Source: Catellatospora tritici
Lineage (GTDB): Bacteria; Actinomycetota; Actinomycetes; Mycobacteriales; Micromonosporaceae
Length of the DNA stretch: 64,000 nucleotides
Assembly (NCBI RefSeq): GCF_019083965.1
Contig: NZ_JAHRCY010000010.1
Coordinates: forward strand, 278,746 to 342,745
Direction: 5' to 3'
Under the pieces are notes generated by a model. The model did no database searches, was not told the DNA's origin, and was given only the letters and a program-made list of their open reading frames with translations. Positions within the stretch are counted from its first letter, which is position 1; every line of letters begins with the position of its first letter. Below, piece by piece: positions 43,206 to 52,356 of this stretch. The translations under genes and the position numbers were made by a program.

Positions 43206-44381
43206 TCAGCTCAGCCCGATCGACGGGTCGATGAACTCGTTGGTGACCAGGTCCTGGGCGGTGAGCCCGGCCTTGATCTCCTTGCGCTGGCCGGTGTAGA
43301 TCGGGCTCACGATCTCGATGACCCGCTTGACCCGGTCGACGTCGAAGTCGCCCAGCGTGGTGTTACCGCCGTTGCTGACGATCTTCAGCTTGAGCTGCTG
43401 CTCCACGCTGAACGCGGCCAGCTCCTTGGAGTACGGGAAGCCCTTGTACGCGTCGTTGAGCTTGATGATCAGGTCGTTGGTGGCGGCCGGGTCCTTGATG
43501 TAGTCCACCTGCGACTTCTGGATGATCGGGACCAGCTTCTTCAGGCACGCGGCGTGCTCGCCCTTCTTGTCGGCGCGCACGACGATCGCCTCGGGGTAGA
43601 TCGGGTAGCCGGTGTCGTGGATGAGCTGGAACTTCACCGGCTTCTTCCACTGCGGCAGAGCCTTTTCGTAGACGAACGGCTCGTTGGTGGCGAAGCCCTG
43701 CTGGGCGATTTTGCCCTTCTCGGCCAGGAATCGGGTCGGGCTGCCGTCGTAGGCGCCGTCGACCTGGTTGCGGCGCAGGATGCCCGAGCCGAGCAGGTAG
43801 TCCATGTACGTGGCGCCGTTGAAGTACAGCACCGGGGTGTCGGTCTTGCCGATGTCGACGATCGAGTTGAAGGTCGGGTTCGCCGCCGGGTCCCACATGA
43901 TCATGTAGGGCGCGATGTCGAACGGGGCGACCACGCCGACCACGGGCTGCTTGTCCGACAGGCCGATCGCGTCGTCGGTGGCGACCTGACCCAGCATGAT
44001 GGTCGGGTCGGCGTACATCTGGGCGCCCGCGTTCTGGAAACCGATCGCGGGCCCGCCCGCGCGGATCTCGACGTTGACGCCGGTGCTCTCCCCGCCCGAC
44101 AGCAGCGGCCCCGACACCTTCTTCTTGTCCGGGTCGATGGTGTTGGTGCTGCCCAGCAGGTGGTAGAGGGCGCCGTGCTCGGCCTCGGGCGTCCACGCCG
44201 CCTGGATCACGACCGTGGCCGGGCAGACCGCGGCCAGGTCGAGCGCGCCGCTGCCCGCGCTGGGCGCGGCAGCGGGCTCGTCGGGCTCGGCCGTGCACCC
44301 ACCCGCGAGCAGGACCGCCGCGAGCGCGGCGACCGCTGTCACGCGACGTAACGGCTGCTGCGGGGCCAGATACAGCTTCAT
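43206..44381 (-). CDS. NMT1/THI5-like ABC transporter substrate-binding lipoprotein
   Basis: A 391-residue binding protein. The signal peptide ends in lipobox VLLAGGC. The body has the nitrate/sulfonate/pyrimidine-precursor binding fold (VVIQAAWTPEAEHGALYHLL, AGGPAIGFQNAGAQMY, MIMWDPAANPTFNSIVDIG). AAAAGGAG lies 5 bases before the ATG. The permease and ATPase just upstream complete the importer. Beside a deaminase, a nitrogen heterocycle such as a pyrimidine derivative is a reasonable guess for the ligand. Confidence 0.82.
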   Translation of the reverse strand: MKLYLAPQQPLRRVTAVAALAAVLLAGGCTAEPDEPAAAPSAGSGALDLAAVCPATVVIQAAWTPEAEHGALYHLLGSTNTIDPDKKKVSGPLLSGGESTGVNVEIRAGGPAIGFQNAGAQMYADPTIMLGQVATDDAIGLSDKQPVVGVVAPFDIAPYMIMWDPAANPTFNSIVDIGKTDTPVLYFNGATYMDYLLGSGILRRNQVDGAYDGSPTRFLAEKGKIAQQGFATNEPFVYEKALPQWKKPVKFQLIHDTGYPIYPEAIVVRADKKGEHAACLKKLVPIIQKSQVDYIKDPAATNDLIIKLNDAYKGFPYSKELAAFSVEQQLKLKIVSNGGNTTLGDFDVDRVKRVIEIVSPIYTGQRKEIKAGLTAQDLVTNEFIDPSIGLS

Positions 44382-44439
44382 GAAACTCCTTTTTGGACTG
44401 TTGTATGACGGTGGTGCGCGAGGGTGTTGCGAGGGACGG

Positions 44440-45261
44440 TCAGCGGGCGGCACCCGGGCCGGTCGGGGCTGGGTGCTGCTGCGAGTCGTGCCACGCCGTG
44501 GCGTAACGGGCCACGGCGCCGAACAGCCAGAACACCGCCAGGCCCAGCAGCGACGCGAGGATCACGGCGGCGAACAGCAGTTCGGACTGCAGGCGGCGCG
44601 GGTACAGGTAGATGAGCTGGCCCAGCCCCGGCTGCCCCTGCTGGAAGAAGAAGTCGCCGACGATCGCGCCGATCACCGCGGCCCCGGCGGAGATGCGCAG
44701 GCCGGTGAGGATCGACGGCAGGGCCGCGGGCAGCTGCAACTTCACCAGCCGGGTCCAGCGACTCGCCCGGTGCAGCGTGAACAGGTCATGCAGGGCCGGG
44801 TCGGTGGAGCGCAGCCCGAACAGGGTGTTCGCGGTGATCGGGAACAGCGCGATCAGCACGCAGGTCAGCACCCGGCTGGGCAGCCCGAAGCCGAACCAGA
44901 ACCCGAACAGCGGGACCAGGGCCAGGATCGGCACCGTCTGCAGCAGCACCGCGTACGGATACACCGCGCGCTCGATCCAGCGGGCCTGGCTCATCAACGC
45001 CGCCAGCAGCAGCCCGACCGCCGCCGCGATGACCAGCCCGATCACCGCGACCTGCGCCGACAGGCCCAGCCCCGCCATCAGCTCGGCCAGGTTGGCCGGG
45101 TCCAGCGCCACCCGCACCACCTCGTGCGGCGGCGGCAGCAGGAACCGCCGGTCGGCGTCGATCAGCACGTAGGTGCCCAGATACCACAGCACCAGCACCA
45201 GGCCGGACACCGCCAGCGGCGGCAGCGCGGCCCGCAGCCGCCGTACGCTCGCGGCGATCAT
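44440..45261 (-). CDS. ABC transporter permease (SsuC/TauC/ThiX type)
   Basis: A 273-residue permease with about six hydrophobic helices. The EAA-type loop is LHRASRWTRLVKLQLPAALP near residue 170-190, followed by GLRISAGAAVIGAIVGDFFF. Its start overlaps the ATPase stop by four bases (ATGA). It forms an importer with the ATPase upstream and the NMT1-like protein downstream. Confidence 0.88.
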   Translation of the reverse strand: MIAASVRRLRAALPPLAVSGLVLVLWYLGTYVLIDADRRFLLPPPHEVVRVALDPANLAELMAGLGLSAQVAVIGLVIAAAVGLLLAALMSQARWIERAVYPYAVLLQTVPILALVPLFGFWFGFGLPSRVLTCVLIALFPITANTLFGLRSTDPALHDLFTLHRASRWTRLVKLQLPAALPSILTGLRISAGAAVIGAIVGDFFFQQGQPGLGQLIYLYPRRLQSELLFAAVILASLLGLAVFWLFGAVARYATAWHDSQQHPAPTGPGAAR

Positions 45262-46019
45262 CGGGCCACCGCCACGGCCTGGTCCACGCAGCTGCCGCGC
45301 AGCAGTTCCGTCACGTTCGCGGTCAGCGCGGTGAAGTCCGGCCAGAACCGGACCTGCGGTTCGCGCGGGTAGGGCAGGGGCACGGCCACCTCGCCGACGA
45401 CGCGTCGGTTCGCCATCACCACCACCCGCTCGGCCAGAAACACCGCCTCGGCGACGGAGTGGGTGACCAGCAGCCCGGCGAAGCGGTCGGCCACGAACAA
45501 CGACTGCAACTCCTCGCCGAGCCGCTCTCGGGTGATCTCGTCCAGCGACCCGAACGGCTCGTCGAACAGCATCAGCTCGGGCTGCCCGGCCAGGGTGCGG
45601 GCCAGCGACACCCGCATGCGCATGCCGCCGGACAGCGTGCGCGGCAGTTGGTCGGCGGCCTCGGTCAGCCCCACCCGGGCCAGCGCCCGCTCGGCGCGTT
45701 CGCGCCGTTGCGCGGGCGGTTCCCGGCGCAGCTCCCCGGCCAGCTCCACGTTGCGGCGTACGCTGCGCCACGGCAGCAGGGTCGGGTCCTGGAAGACGAA
45801 CCCCAGTCGGGCGGCGGACCGCTCGACGGTGCCGCTGGTCGGGGTGAGCAGGCCCGCGGCCAGCCGCAGCAGCGTGCTCTTGCCGCAGCCGGACGGCCCG
45901 ACGACGGCGACGAACTCACCCGCCCCGACACGCAGCGTCACGTCGTCCAGGGCGGTGGTTCCGGTGGGGTAGTGCATGCCGACCCGCTCGAAGGCGAGGG
46001 CCGGACCGTGGTCGGTCAC
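45258..46019 (-). CDS. ABC transporter ATPase (SsuB/TauB type)
   Basis: A 253-residue single-domain ATPase: Walker A VGPSGCGKSTLL, Q-loop GFVFQDPTLLPW, signature LSGGMRMRVSLARTL, Walker B LMLFDEPFGSLDE and H-loop LLVTHSVAEA. The GTG start overlaps the deaminase stop (GTGA). It belongs to the nitrate/sulfonate/taurine group of importers. Confidence 0.9.
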   Translation of the reverse strand: MTDHGPALAFERVGMHYPTGTTALDDVTLRVGAGEFVAVVGPSGCGKSTLLRLAAGLLTPTSGTVERSAARLGFVFQDPTLLPWRSVRRNVELAGELRREPPAQRRERAERALARVGLTEAADQLPRTLSGGMRMRVSLARTLAGQPELMLFDEPFGSLDEITRERLGEELQSLFVADRFAGLLVTHSVAEAVFLAERVVVMANRRVVGEVAVPLPYPREPQVRFWPDFTALTANVTELLRGSCVDQAVAVAR

Positions 46020-47278
46020 GCTGCTGTTCCTGTCTGTGCGGGTGGGGCGGTGAGGGTGCGGTGCACCGAGGTGCGGGCGACGACCCGTCCGGCGTGGATG
46101 ACGACGCGCTGGGCACTCGCGGTGGCCAGCGCCTCGCGCAGGCCACCGGCGCGGATGGCCAGCAGATCGGCCGGGGCGCCAGGGCGGATGTCGACCGGGG
46201 GCAAGCCCGCCGCGGCGCGGGCGTCGGCACTGACGGCACCGTACGCCGGTTGCGGGGTGTCGTGTCCGGCCAGCACCAGCAGCGCGGCCGTCTCCAGCGG
46301 GTCGGCGCGGCCGAGGCAGTTGAACGGATCCTGCAGGTTGTCGCCGCCCGCCGCGACGGTGACGCCTGCCGCGCGCAGCGCCGCCAGCGCGGTGAGTCCG
46401 CGCGGTACGGCCCGGTCGTGGTCTCGTCCTTGCAAGTAGAGGTTGGTCTGGGGCAGCGCGGCGACGGCGATGCCCGCGGCGGCGACCCGATCGGCGATGG
46501 CGGCGGCCCGCGCCGGCTCCATCGCGCCGAGGCTGACGCAGTGCGAGGCGAGCACGCCGTACGGGAAGCCGGTGGCCAGCACCGCCTCGGCCAGCAGCGC
46601 CAGGGTGCACGGCTCGGGCCGCAGCCACTCGTCGACGTGCAGGTCGACCGGCACGCCGTGGTCGGCCGCGAGCTCGAGACAGATCTCGACGCACTCGGCG
46701 GGGTCGGCGTCCAGCCCCGGGCAGGCGCCGACGGCGTCGGCCCCGGCCGCCAGCGCGTCGCGCAGCAGGGCGCGGTTGGCCGCCCCCGCCACGCCGGTCA
46801 GCGGGTTCGCGGCGAACGCCACCAGCTGCACGTGGCACAGCCCGGCGGCTTCCTCGCGCAGCTCCAGCAGCGCCTCGAGGCCGCGCAGGCCGATGTCGGT
46901 GCCGAGGTCGACGTGGGTGCGCAGCGCGGTCACCCCGTTGGCGACGTACGCGTGCAGCGCGGTGCGGGCGGTGGCCAGGATGTCGTCGCGGTCACGCCCC
47001 GGCCGGTACGCCAGCCACGCGCCGACCGCGCCGAGCAGGTCACCGGCCGGGTTGGCGACCCGGTCGGCGGTCAGCGCCTTGTCCAGATGTGCGTGGATCT
47101 CCATCGGCGCGGGCAGCAGCAGGTAGCCGCCCAGCTCCTCGACCCGGTCGGGGAAGCTGTGCGGATCGGCCGAGCCCGGCCGGTCGACCGCGGCGATGAC
47201 GCCGCCGCGGACCGTGACGTCGGCGCGGCTGCCGTCGGCCAGCACGGCGCCGCGCAGCAGCAGCGCGTCGCCGGTCAC
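46016..47278 (-). CDS. Cytosine-deaminase-like amidohydrolase
   Basis: A 420-residue metal-dependent deaminase of the CodA type. The motif set is complete: metal ligands H62 and H64 in MEIHAHLDKALT, DLHVDEW with the ligand histidine and catalytic glutamate, ASHCVSLG with the next histidine, and GGDNLQDPFNCLG with the final aspartate. Family members deaminate cytosine, isoguanine, creatinine-like or other N-heterocycles. No signal peptide, so cytosolic. Both ends overlap neighbouring genes by four bases, placing it firmly in an import operon; it likely acts on the imported compound. Confidence 0.85.
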   Translation of the reverse strand: MTGDALLLRGAVLADGSRADVTVRGGVIAAVDRPGSADPHSFPDRVEELGGYLLLPAPMEIHAHLDKALTADRVANPAGDLLGAVGAWLAYRPGRDRDDILATARTALHAYVANGVTALRTHVDLGTDIGLRGLEALLELREEAAGLCHVQLVAFAANPLTGVAGAANRALLRDALAAGADAVGACPGLDADPAECVEICLELAADHGVPVDLHVDEWLRPEPCTLALLAEAVLATGFPYGVLASHCVSLGAMEPARAAAIADRVAAAGIAVAALPQTNLYLQGRDHDRAVPRGLTALAALRAAGVTVAAGGDNLQDPFNCLGRADPLETAALLVLAGHDTPQPAYGAVSADARAAAGLPPVDIRPGAPADLLAIRAGGLREALATASAQRVVIHAGRVVARTSVHRTLTAPPAQTGTAA

Positions 47279-48528
47279 TGGGCGTCCCGGCGGCCCCAGC
47301 GGGCCACCGTGATGGCCAGCTCCACCGGGTAGACCAGGCGGAAGTCGTGGAACTGCCACTGCTCGACCACGGCCGCCGCCAGGGTGTTCTGCCCGTCGGG
47401 TCCGAACCGGACGCCGTTCCACGGCATGATCATCTGGGTGGCGGGCAGGCTGGTCTGTCGCAGCGCGGTGCGGATCGCGGCCGGATCGCCGGAGCCGGCG
47501 GTGTCGACCGCCTTGGCCAGCGTGATCATCGCGGTGAACGCGTCGGCCGCCGCCGCGCTCATCGGCCGGTTGAAACGCTGCTGGTAGAGCCGCAGCACGT
47601 CGCGGGCCACCGGGTTGCGCCCGGCGTAGTCCTGCGACCAGGGCATTGCCCGCATCATGGTCGACGCCTCCGGCAGCGGGCGGTCGAACTGGCGGAAGCC
47701 CTGGCCCAGTCCGTATAGCGGGATGCCGGTACGGTCGGCGGCGGCGGCGATGGCGGCGGCGCCGCCGGTGCTCTGCGCCCAGGCGAGGACGGCGTCGGCC
47801 GAGTCGGCGTCCTTCTCGGTGTCCAGCGTGTCGGGGGAGTCTGTGGCGGACATCTCGATCTGTTTGGCGACGGTCGCACCCGAGCGCGGCACGAGTTCGC
47901 GCAGGCGTACCGCCGCGGCGGCGCCCTCGGTGCCGGTCTCGGTGACCAGGACCACCCGGTGCCCGCCCCCGCCGGGCCGCTCCGGCTGGCGTCCCAGCAG
48001 CGAGAACGCGCTGTCGGCGAGCTGGCTGTCGCTGGGCCCGGTGCGGAAGTACCAGTCGGCGCCGAGTTCGGTCAGGTAGTCGGCGGTGGTGTGCGCGTCC
48101 AGCAGTGGCACCCGCAGCCGCTGCACCTGTGTGCCCGCGACTTCGGTGGATTTGGCGGAGTTCGCGGTGACCAGGCCGATCGCGTGGCGCTCGGTGACCA
48201 GCGCCGACACCTGCGTCGACGTGGTGGCGGGATCGCCGGCCGTGTCGGCGGTGGCCAGCAGTAGCGTCGCACCGCCGAGTCCGGGCAGGCCGGCGTCGGC
48301 GGCCAGGGGCACCCCCAGCGTCGGGAGGGCCTGGTTGACGACCTCGACCGCCAGCTGCGCGCCGCGCACCGTGTCGGCGCCGGTCTCGGCGGCCGGCCCG
48401 GTCAGCGGCGCGAGCACCCCCACGACCAGCGGTTGCGCGGGCGGGGTGACGGAGGTGCATCCGCCGGTGGCAGCAGCGGCCGAGGCCAGGCACCAAACCA
48501 GGCACCAGGCCGGGCGCAGCCGAATCAT
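47275..48528 (-). CDS. LivK-like (type I) substrate-binding lipoprotein
   Basis: A 417-residue periplasmic-binding protein related to branched-chain amino-acid/amide/urea receptors. The lipobox is in AAAATGGC. The body includes LVVGVLAPLTGPAAETGADTVRGAQLAVEVVN and TADTAGDPATTSTQVSALVTE. No matching LivHMGF permeases are present, so it may be a sensor or second receptor for the adjoining importer. It is the first gene of the six-gene minus-strand operon and is divergent from a large sensor kinase. Confidence 0.82.
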   Translation of the reverse strand: MIRLRPAWCLVWCLASAAAATGGCTSVTPPAQPLVVGVLAPLTGPAAETGADTVRGAQLAVEVVNQALPTLGVPLAADAGLPGLGGATLLLATADTAGDPATTSTQVSALVTERHAIGLVTANSAKSTEVAGTQVQRLRVPLLDAHTTADYLTELGADWYFRTGPSDSQLADSAFSLLGRQPERPGGGGHRVVLVTETGTEGAAAAVRLRELVPRSGATVAKQIEMSATDSPDTLDTEKDADSADAVLAWAQSTGGAAAIAAAADRTGIPLYGLGQGFRQFDRPLPEASTMMRAMPWSQDYAGRNPVARDVLRLYQQRFNRPMSAAAADAFTAMITLAKAVDTAGSGDPAAIRTALRQTSLPATQMIMPWNGVRFGPDGQNTLAAAVVEQWQFHDFRLVYPVELAITVARWGRRDAQ

Positions 48529-48758
48529 GGACGTACACTCCGAATCGATGGTCTTGCACATGGACATCCGTCGCGCGGACCGGGGTATCTTTTCGTGCCA
48601 GACTGAGAGTTTCAAGACCCCGAGTCGGAACTATTCGGTTCGGTAAGTTGATCCACCGCAGACACTTGCTGCAACATTCGTGCTGCCGGTTAGATATGAC
48701 CCGATGGCCGGGGTCGCTCCGGTTAGGACAGTGTTGTAAGACGGAAGTGGTGACGCCG

Positions 48759-51203
48759 ATGACGGCCGACGAGCCCGGCGAACGGCCCCCCAGCTGGCGG
48801 GCGGGCGGCGTCCATCGGCGACCCTCCCCCCTGCGTACGCCGCACTGGCGCGTGCCGACCAAGCTCGCCGCCGTGCTCACGGTGCCGCTGCTGGGCTTCC
48901 TCGTGGTCACCGGGGTCCAGATCTCGGACTCGGTCCGTGCCGCCTCCGGCCTCAACGGCTTCTCCCAGCAGGTCAAGCTCGGCGTCGAGGTGACCGGGCT
49001 GGTGCACGAACTGCAGCGCGAGCGCGACCGCACCGTCGGCATGCTCGCCGCGCTGTCGGCCCGGCGGTCGCAGCAGCGTGACATCGGCAGCCTCGCCCCG
49101 GAGTGGACCGCCGTGGACCGGGCAGTGCAGCAGTTGCGGGCCCGGACCCGGCCGCTGCTGGGCAGCGACGAGGCGCTGACGCTGGCCTTCACCCGGGCCG
49201 ACGGGCGGCTGACCGACCTGGCCCGGGTGCGCGAGGGCGTCGCGCAGGGCTGGCTGCGTACGCAGGCGGTGTTCGACCTGTACAGCAGCACCATCGCCGA
49301 CCTGCAGGCGCTGCTGCCCGCGGGCGACCCCGGCGGCGACGCCGAGCTCGGTCGGCAGGTGCGCGGCTTCACCGACCTGGCCCGCGCCAAGGAGTTCGCC
49401 GCCCAGATCCGCGGCCAGCTCTACCTGCTGTGCCGCAGCTACGGCAACCCGACCGAGAGCGGTTGGGACAGCCGCATCGCCGACCTGCGCGCCCAGCGCA
49501 CCGCCGCCCTGACCCGGTTCCGCGCCGACGCCGGGCCCGCGCAGGTGGCCCGCTTCGACGACACCGTCTCCGGCCAGGCCGTCCGCAACGCCGACCGGTT
49601 GGAGCAGCTGATCGCCGAGGAGGGCGCGGCCGCCGAGCGCGGCGTCGACGCCCAGCAGTGGTGGATGGCCAGCACGACCGAGCTGCAGCTGCTGCGTACC
49701 GTGGAGCAGATCCTGGTCGACGACGCGGTCGTCGCGGTCGGCGGGGCCAGCCGCGACCTGTGGCGCACCACCCTGATCCGCTCGCTCACCGCGATCGGAC
49801 TGCTGCTCGCGGCCCTGATGCTGTCCGTCGTGATCGGCCGGAACATGGCGTTCACCCTGCGCTCGCTGCGTGAGCAGGCCCTGGTCGTGGCCGAGGTGCG
49901 GCTACCCCGTGTGATCGAACAACTGCGTGTCTCCTCCGCCGCGTCCCCGCCGATCCGGGTCGACCCGATCCGGGTGGGCTCCCGGGACGAGGTCGCCGAG
50001 GTCGCCGACGCGTTCACGGCCGTGCACCGCAGCGCGGTGCGGCTGGCCACCGAGCAGGCGGCGATGCGCCGCAACGTCAACGAGATCTTCATCAAGCTGG
50101 CGCTGCGCAGCCAGAGCCTGGTCGAACGGCAGCTGCAACTGCTCGACGACATGGAGCACGCCGAGGTCGACCCGGACAAGCTGGGCAACCTGTTCCGGCT
50201 CGACCACCTCGCCGCCCGGCTGCGCCGCAACGACGAGAACCTGCTGGTGCTCGCGGGCGGCGACACCGCCCGGCACTGGAGTCGCCCGCGTGACCTCAAC
50301 GAGATCGTGCTGGCCGCCGCCGGGGAGGTCGAGCACTACCAGCGCGTCCACCACGAGATCGGCGACCAGGTGTACATCGTCGGGCACGCCGTCGCCGACG
50401 TCATCAACCTGGTGGCGGAGCTGCTCGACAACGGTCTGTCGTTCTCGCCGCCGGACACCCGGGTCGAGGTGCACGGCCACGCCCGCCCCGACGGCACCGC
50501 CGAACTGATCATCACCGACGACGGCATCGGCATGACCGCCTTCGCCCTGGCGGAGGCGAACGAGCAGCTGGGCACCCCGGTCGGCATCGACAGCTCTGCC
50601 GCCGAACGGATGGGCCTGGTCGTCGTCGGGCACCTGGCCCGCCGCCACGGCATCGGCGTCGGTCTGCACTCCACCGGCCGTGGTGTCACCGTGCGCGTGA
50701 CCCTGCCCGCGAGCCTGCTCGCACCCGCGCCGGACCCGCTCGACGAACCGCCGCCCCCGCTCGCGGGCCTGGCGAAAGCCCCCACCCCGACCATGGCCGG
50801 TGCGACGACCGAGACCGACTCGGCGGAGGTCGAGCGCGTGCCCGAGGGACACCGCCTGGTCCGGATTCCGCCCCAGGCAGGGCCGCGGGATCAGACCCCG
50901 GCGCGGACCGATGCGGAGCCGAGTGTGTGGTGGTCGCGAGACGCCCCGGTGCCGGCCGCGCCGCGCGCCGTGCTGACGCCGACGCCGCAGGTCAACGCGC
51001 TGACCGAGGCGGGCCTGCCGATCCGGGTCCGGTCCGCCGCCCCGGCCGCGGTCCGACCCGCGCCGATGGGGGACGAGGTCGACCCGGACACGTTGGGCGA
51101 CACCCTGACCCGCCTGGCGGGCGGCATCCGTCGCGCCGAGGCCGAGGACGAGGCACCGGACGGGACGCGGGCCGAGGCCGTGTCCGTGCCCCCGGTCGGA
51201 TAG
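48759..51203 (+). CDS. Nitrate/nitrite-sensing-type (NIT) histidine kinase, conservon CvnA-like
   Basis: An 814-residue membrane kinase. A first transmembrane helix (AAVLTVPLLGFLVVTGVQI) leads to an outer NIT-type helical sensor with HELQRERDRTVGML near its start. A second helix (AIGLLLAALMLSVVIG) is followed by HAMP, a kinase core without a standard HisKA (LALRSQSLVERQLQLLDDME) and HATPase_c (VAELLDNGLSFSPP, DDGIGMT, MGLVVVGHLARRHGIG). A long proline-rich tail (from about 660) is typical of CvnA. The start lacks an ideal ribosome-binding site; a GTG at 48750 is possible. It is followed 33 bases later by a roadblock gene. Confidence 0.87.
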   Translation: MTADEPGERPPSWRAGGVHRRPSPLRTPHWRVPTKLAAVLTVPLLGFLVVTGVQISDSVRAASGLNGFSQQVKLGVEVTGLVHELQRERDRTVGMLAALSARRSQQRDIGSLAPEWTAVDRAVQQLRARTRPLLGSDEALTLAFTRADGRLTDLARVREGVAQGWLRTQAVFDLYSSTIADLQALLPAGDPGGDAELGRQVRGFTDLARAKEFAAQIRGQLYLLCRSYGNPTESGWDSRIADLRAQRTAALTRFRADAGPAQVARFDDTVSGQAVRNADRLEQLIAEEGAAAERGVDAQQWWMASTTELQLLRTVEQILVDDAVVAVGGASRDLWRTTLIRSLTAIGLLLAALMLSVVIGRNMAFTLRSLREQALVVAEVRLPRVIEQLRVSSAASPPIRVDPIRVGSRDEVAEVADAFTAVHRSAVRLATEQAAMRRNVNEIFIKLALRSQSLVERQLQLLDDMEHAEVDPDKLGNLFRLDHLAARLRRNDENLLVLAGGDTARHWSRPRDLNEIVLAAAGEVEHYQRVHHEIGDQVYIVGHAVADVINLVAELLDNGLSFSPPDTRVEVHGHARPDGTAELIITDDGIGMTAFALAEANEQLGTPVGIDSSAAERMGLVVVGHLARRHGIGVGLHSTGRGVTVRVTLPASLLAPAPDPLDEPPPPLAGLAKAPTPTMAGATTETDSAEVERVPEGHRLVRIPPQAGPRDQTPARTDAEPSVWWSRDAPVPAAPRAVLTPTPQVNALTEAGLPIRVRSAAPAAVRPAPMGDEVDPDTLGDTLTRLAGGIRRAEAEDEAPDGTRAEAVSVPPVG

Positions 51204-51236
51204 CTCCACAAGGTGCGAAATTGAGGAAGGTAAGCG

Positions 51237-51662
51237 ATGGCGATCAGCACTGCTGCTCGTGACTTCAACTGGCTGATCAACGGATTCACCGAGCGGGTGG
51301 CGGGCGTGGTGCACACCGTCGTGGTCTCCGCCGACGGGCTGCTCGTGGCGGCGTCGGACCGGCTGCCGCGCGACAGTGCCGACCAGCTCGCGGCGGTGAC
51401 CTCCAGCCTGGTCAGCGTCACCAAGACCGCGGCGCACATCTTCGAGGGTGACTCAGTGCGTCAGGCGGTGGTCGAGATGGGCCGGGGTTACCTGCTGGTC
51501 ATGCCGATCCGCGACGGATCCAGCCTGGCCACGCTGGCGGCGGGCTCGGCGGACGTGGGTGTGGTCGGCTACGAGATGGCCAAGCTCAGCAAGCAGGCGG
51601 GCGACGCGCTGACGCCGGCGGTGCGCGCCGAGCTGCAGCAGACGCTGCCGCAGCCGGTCTAG
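51237..51662 (+). CDS. Roadblock/LC7-domain protein, CvnB-like
   Basis: A 141-residue roadblock-fold protein: FNWLINGFTERVAGVVHTVVVSADGLLVAASDRL and GYLLVMPIRDGSSLATLAAG. In conservons CvnB usually works with the kinase CvnA, the DUF742 protein CvnC and the Ras-like GTPase CvnD. GAGGAAGG lies before the ATG. Here the DUF742 and GTPase genes are missing from the expected place; a DUF1349 gene follows instead. Confidence 0.88.
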   Translation: MAISTAARDFNWLINGFTERVAGVVHTVVVSADGLLVAASDRLPRDSADQLAAVTSSLVSVTKTAAHIFEGDSVRQAVVEMGRGYLLVMPIRDGSSLATLAAGSADVGVVGYEMAKLSKQAGDALTPAVRAELQQTLPQPV

Positions 51663-51696
51663 CCGCCGTCAGCCGGGTCTGACATCATCGCCCGCC

Positions 51697-52290
51697 ATGG
51701 GCATCATGGATGAGTTGGGCTTGAGCTGGGACGTCGAACCGGAGTCGTGGTCGGAGGCCGACGGCGTCCTGGGGGCGTACGCCGCGGGGCAGACCGACAT
51801 CTTCGCCAGCCCGTTCGGAGAGATGGTCAAGGGCAGTGCCGCCCGGGCCCTGACCGACGTGCCTGGCGCGCAGTGGCAGCTGACGGCCCGGGTGTGGGTC
51901 GGCTTCGGCGGCGACTGGGACGCGGGCGGGCTGCTCGTGTGGTCCGATCCGGACTGCTGGGCCAAGCTCACCTACGAGCAGGGCACCGACGGGCGGCCCG
52001 CGGTGTTCTCGGTGGTGACCCGGGACGGCCGGTCCGACGACGCGGTCGGCTGGCCGCTCGGCGGCGACGGGCTGTGGCTGCGGATCAGTGCGCTGGACGG
52101 CGGCTACGCGTTCCACGCCGGTGCGGACGGGCGGTCCTGGCAGTTGGTGCGACAGTTCGCGCTGGCCGAGCCGGGGCCGGTGCGGGCGGGACTGGTCGCG
52201 CAGTCGCCGGTCGGCACCGGATGCGCGGTCCATTTCGACCAGGTCACGCTGGCCCCGACCCGGCTGGCGCACCTGTTCGACGGGCGCTGA
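51697..52290 (+). CDS. DUF1349 concanavalin-like protein
   Basis: A 197-residue DUF1349 protein, a beta-jelly-roll related to LamG lectin folds. Seen: LGLSWDVEPESWSEADGVL, GGDWDAGGLLVWSDPDCWAKLTYE, VTRDGRSDDAV and LWLRISALDGGYAFHAGADG. No signal peptide, so cytoplasmic. It may bind carbohydrate or nucleotide sugars; function not established. It is 34 bases after the roadblock gene, in the place where a conservon would continue. Confidence 0.8.
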   Translation: MGIMDELGLSWDVEPESWSEADGVLGAYAAGQTDIFASPFGEMVKGSAARALTDVPGAQWQLTARVWVGFGGDWDAGGLLVWSDPDCWAKLTYEQGTDGRPAVFSVVTRDGRSDDAVGWPLGGDGLWLRISALDGGYAFHAGADGRSWQLVRQFALAEPGPVRAGLVAQSPVGTGCAVHFDQVTLAPTRLAHLFDGR

Positions 52291-52301
52291 CGACAAAGCG
52301 A

Positions 52302-52339
52302 GCGCGGCACGCCCCGGCTGCCCCCGGAACGTGCCGCGC
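52302..52339. terminator. Bidirectional terminator-like hairpin
   Basis: GCGCGGCACG and CGTGCCGCGC flank an 18-base loop between the convergent DUF1349 and xylA genes. Confidence 0.6.
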
Positions 52340-52356
52340 CTGTCATCTCGCCCCGG

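Noticed and set aside
46016..49390. Very long minus-strand frame joining the deaminase with sequence antisense to the NIT kinase
   Set aside because: Only the part from 47278 downwards has deaminase motifs; the rest is antisense to the LivK-like gene frame and the kinase.
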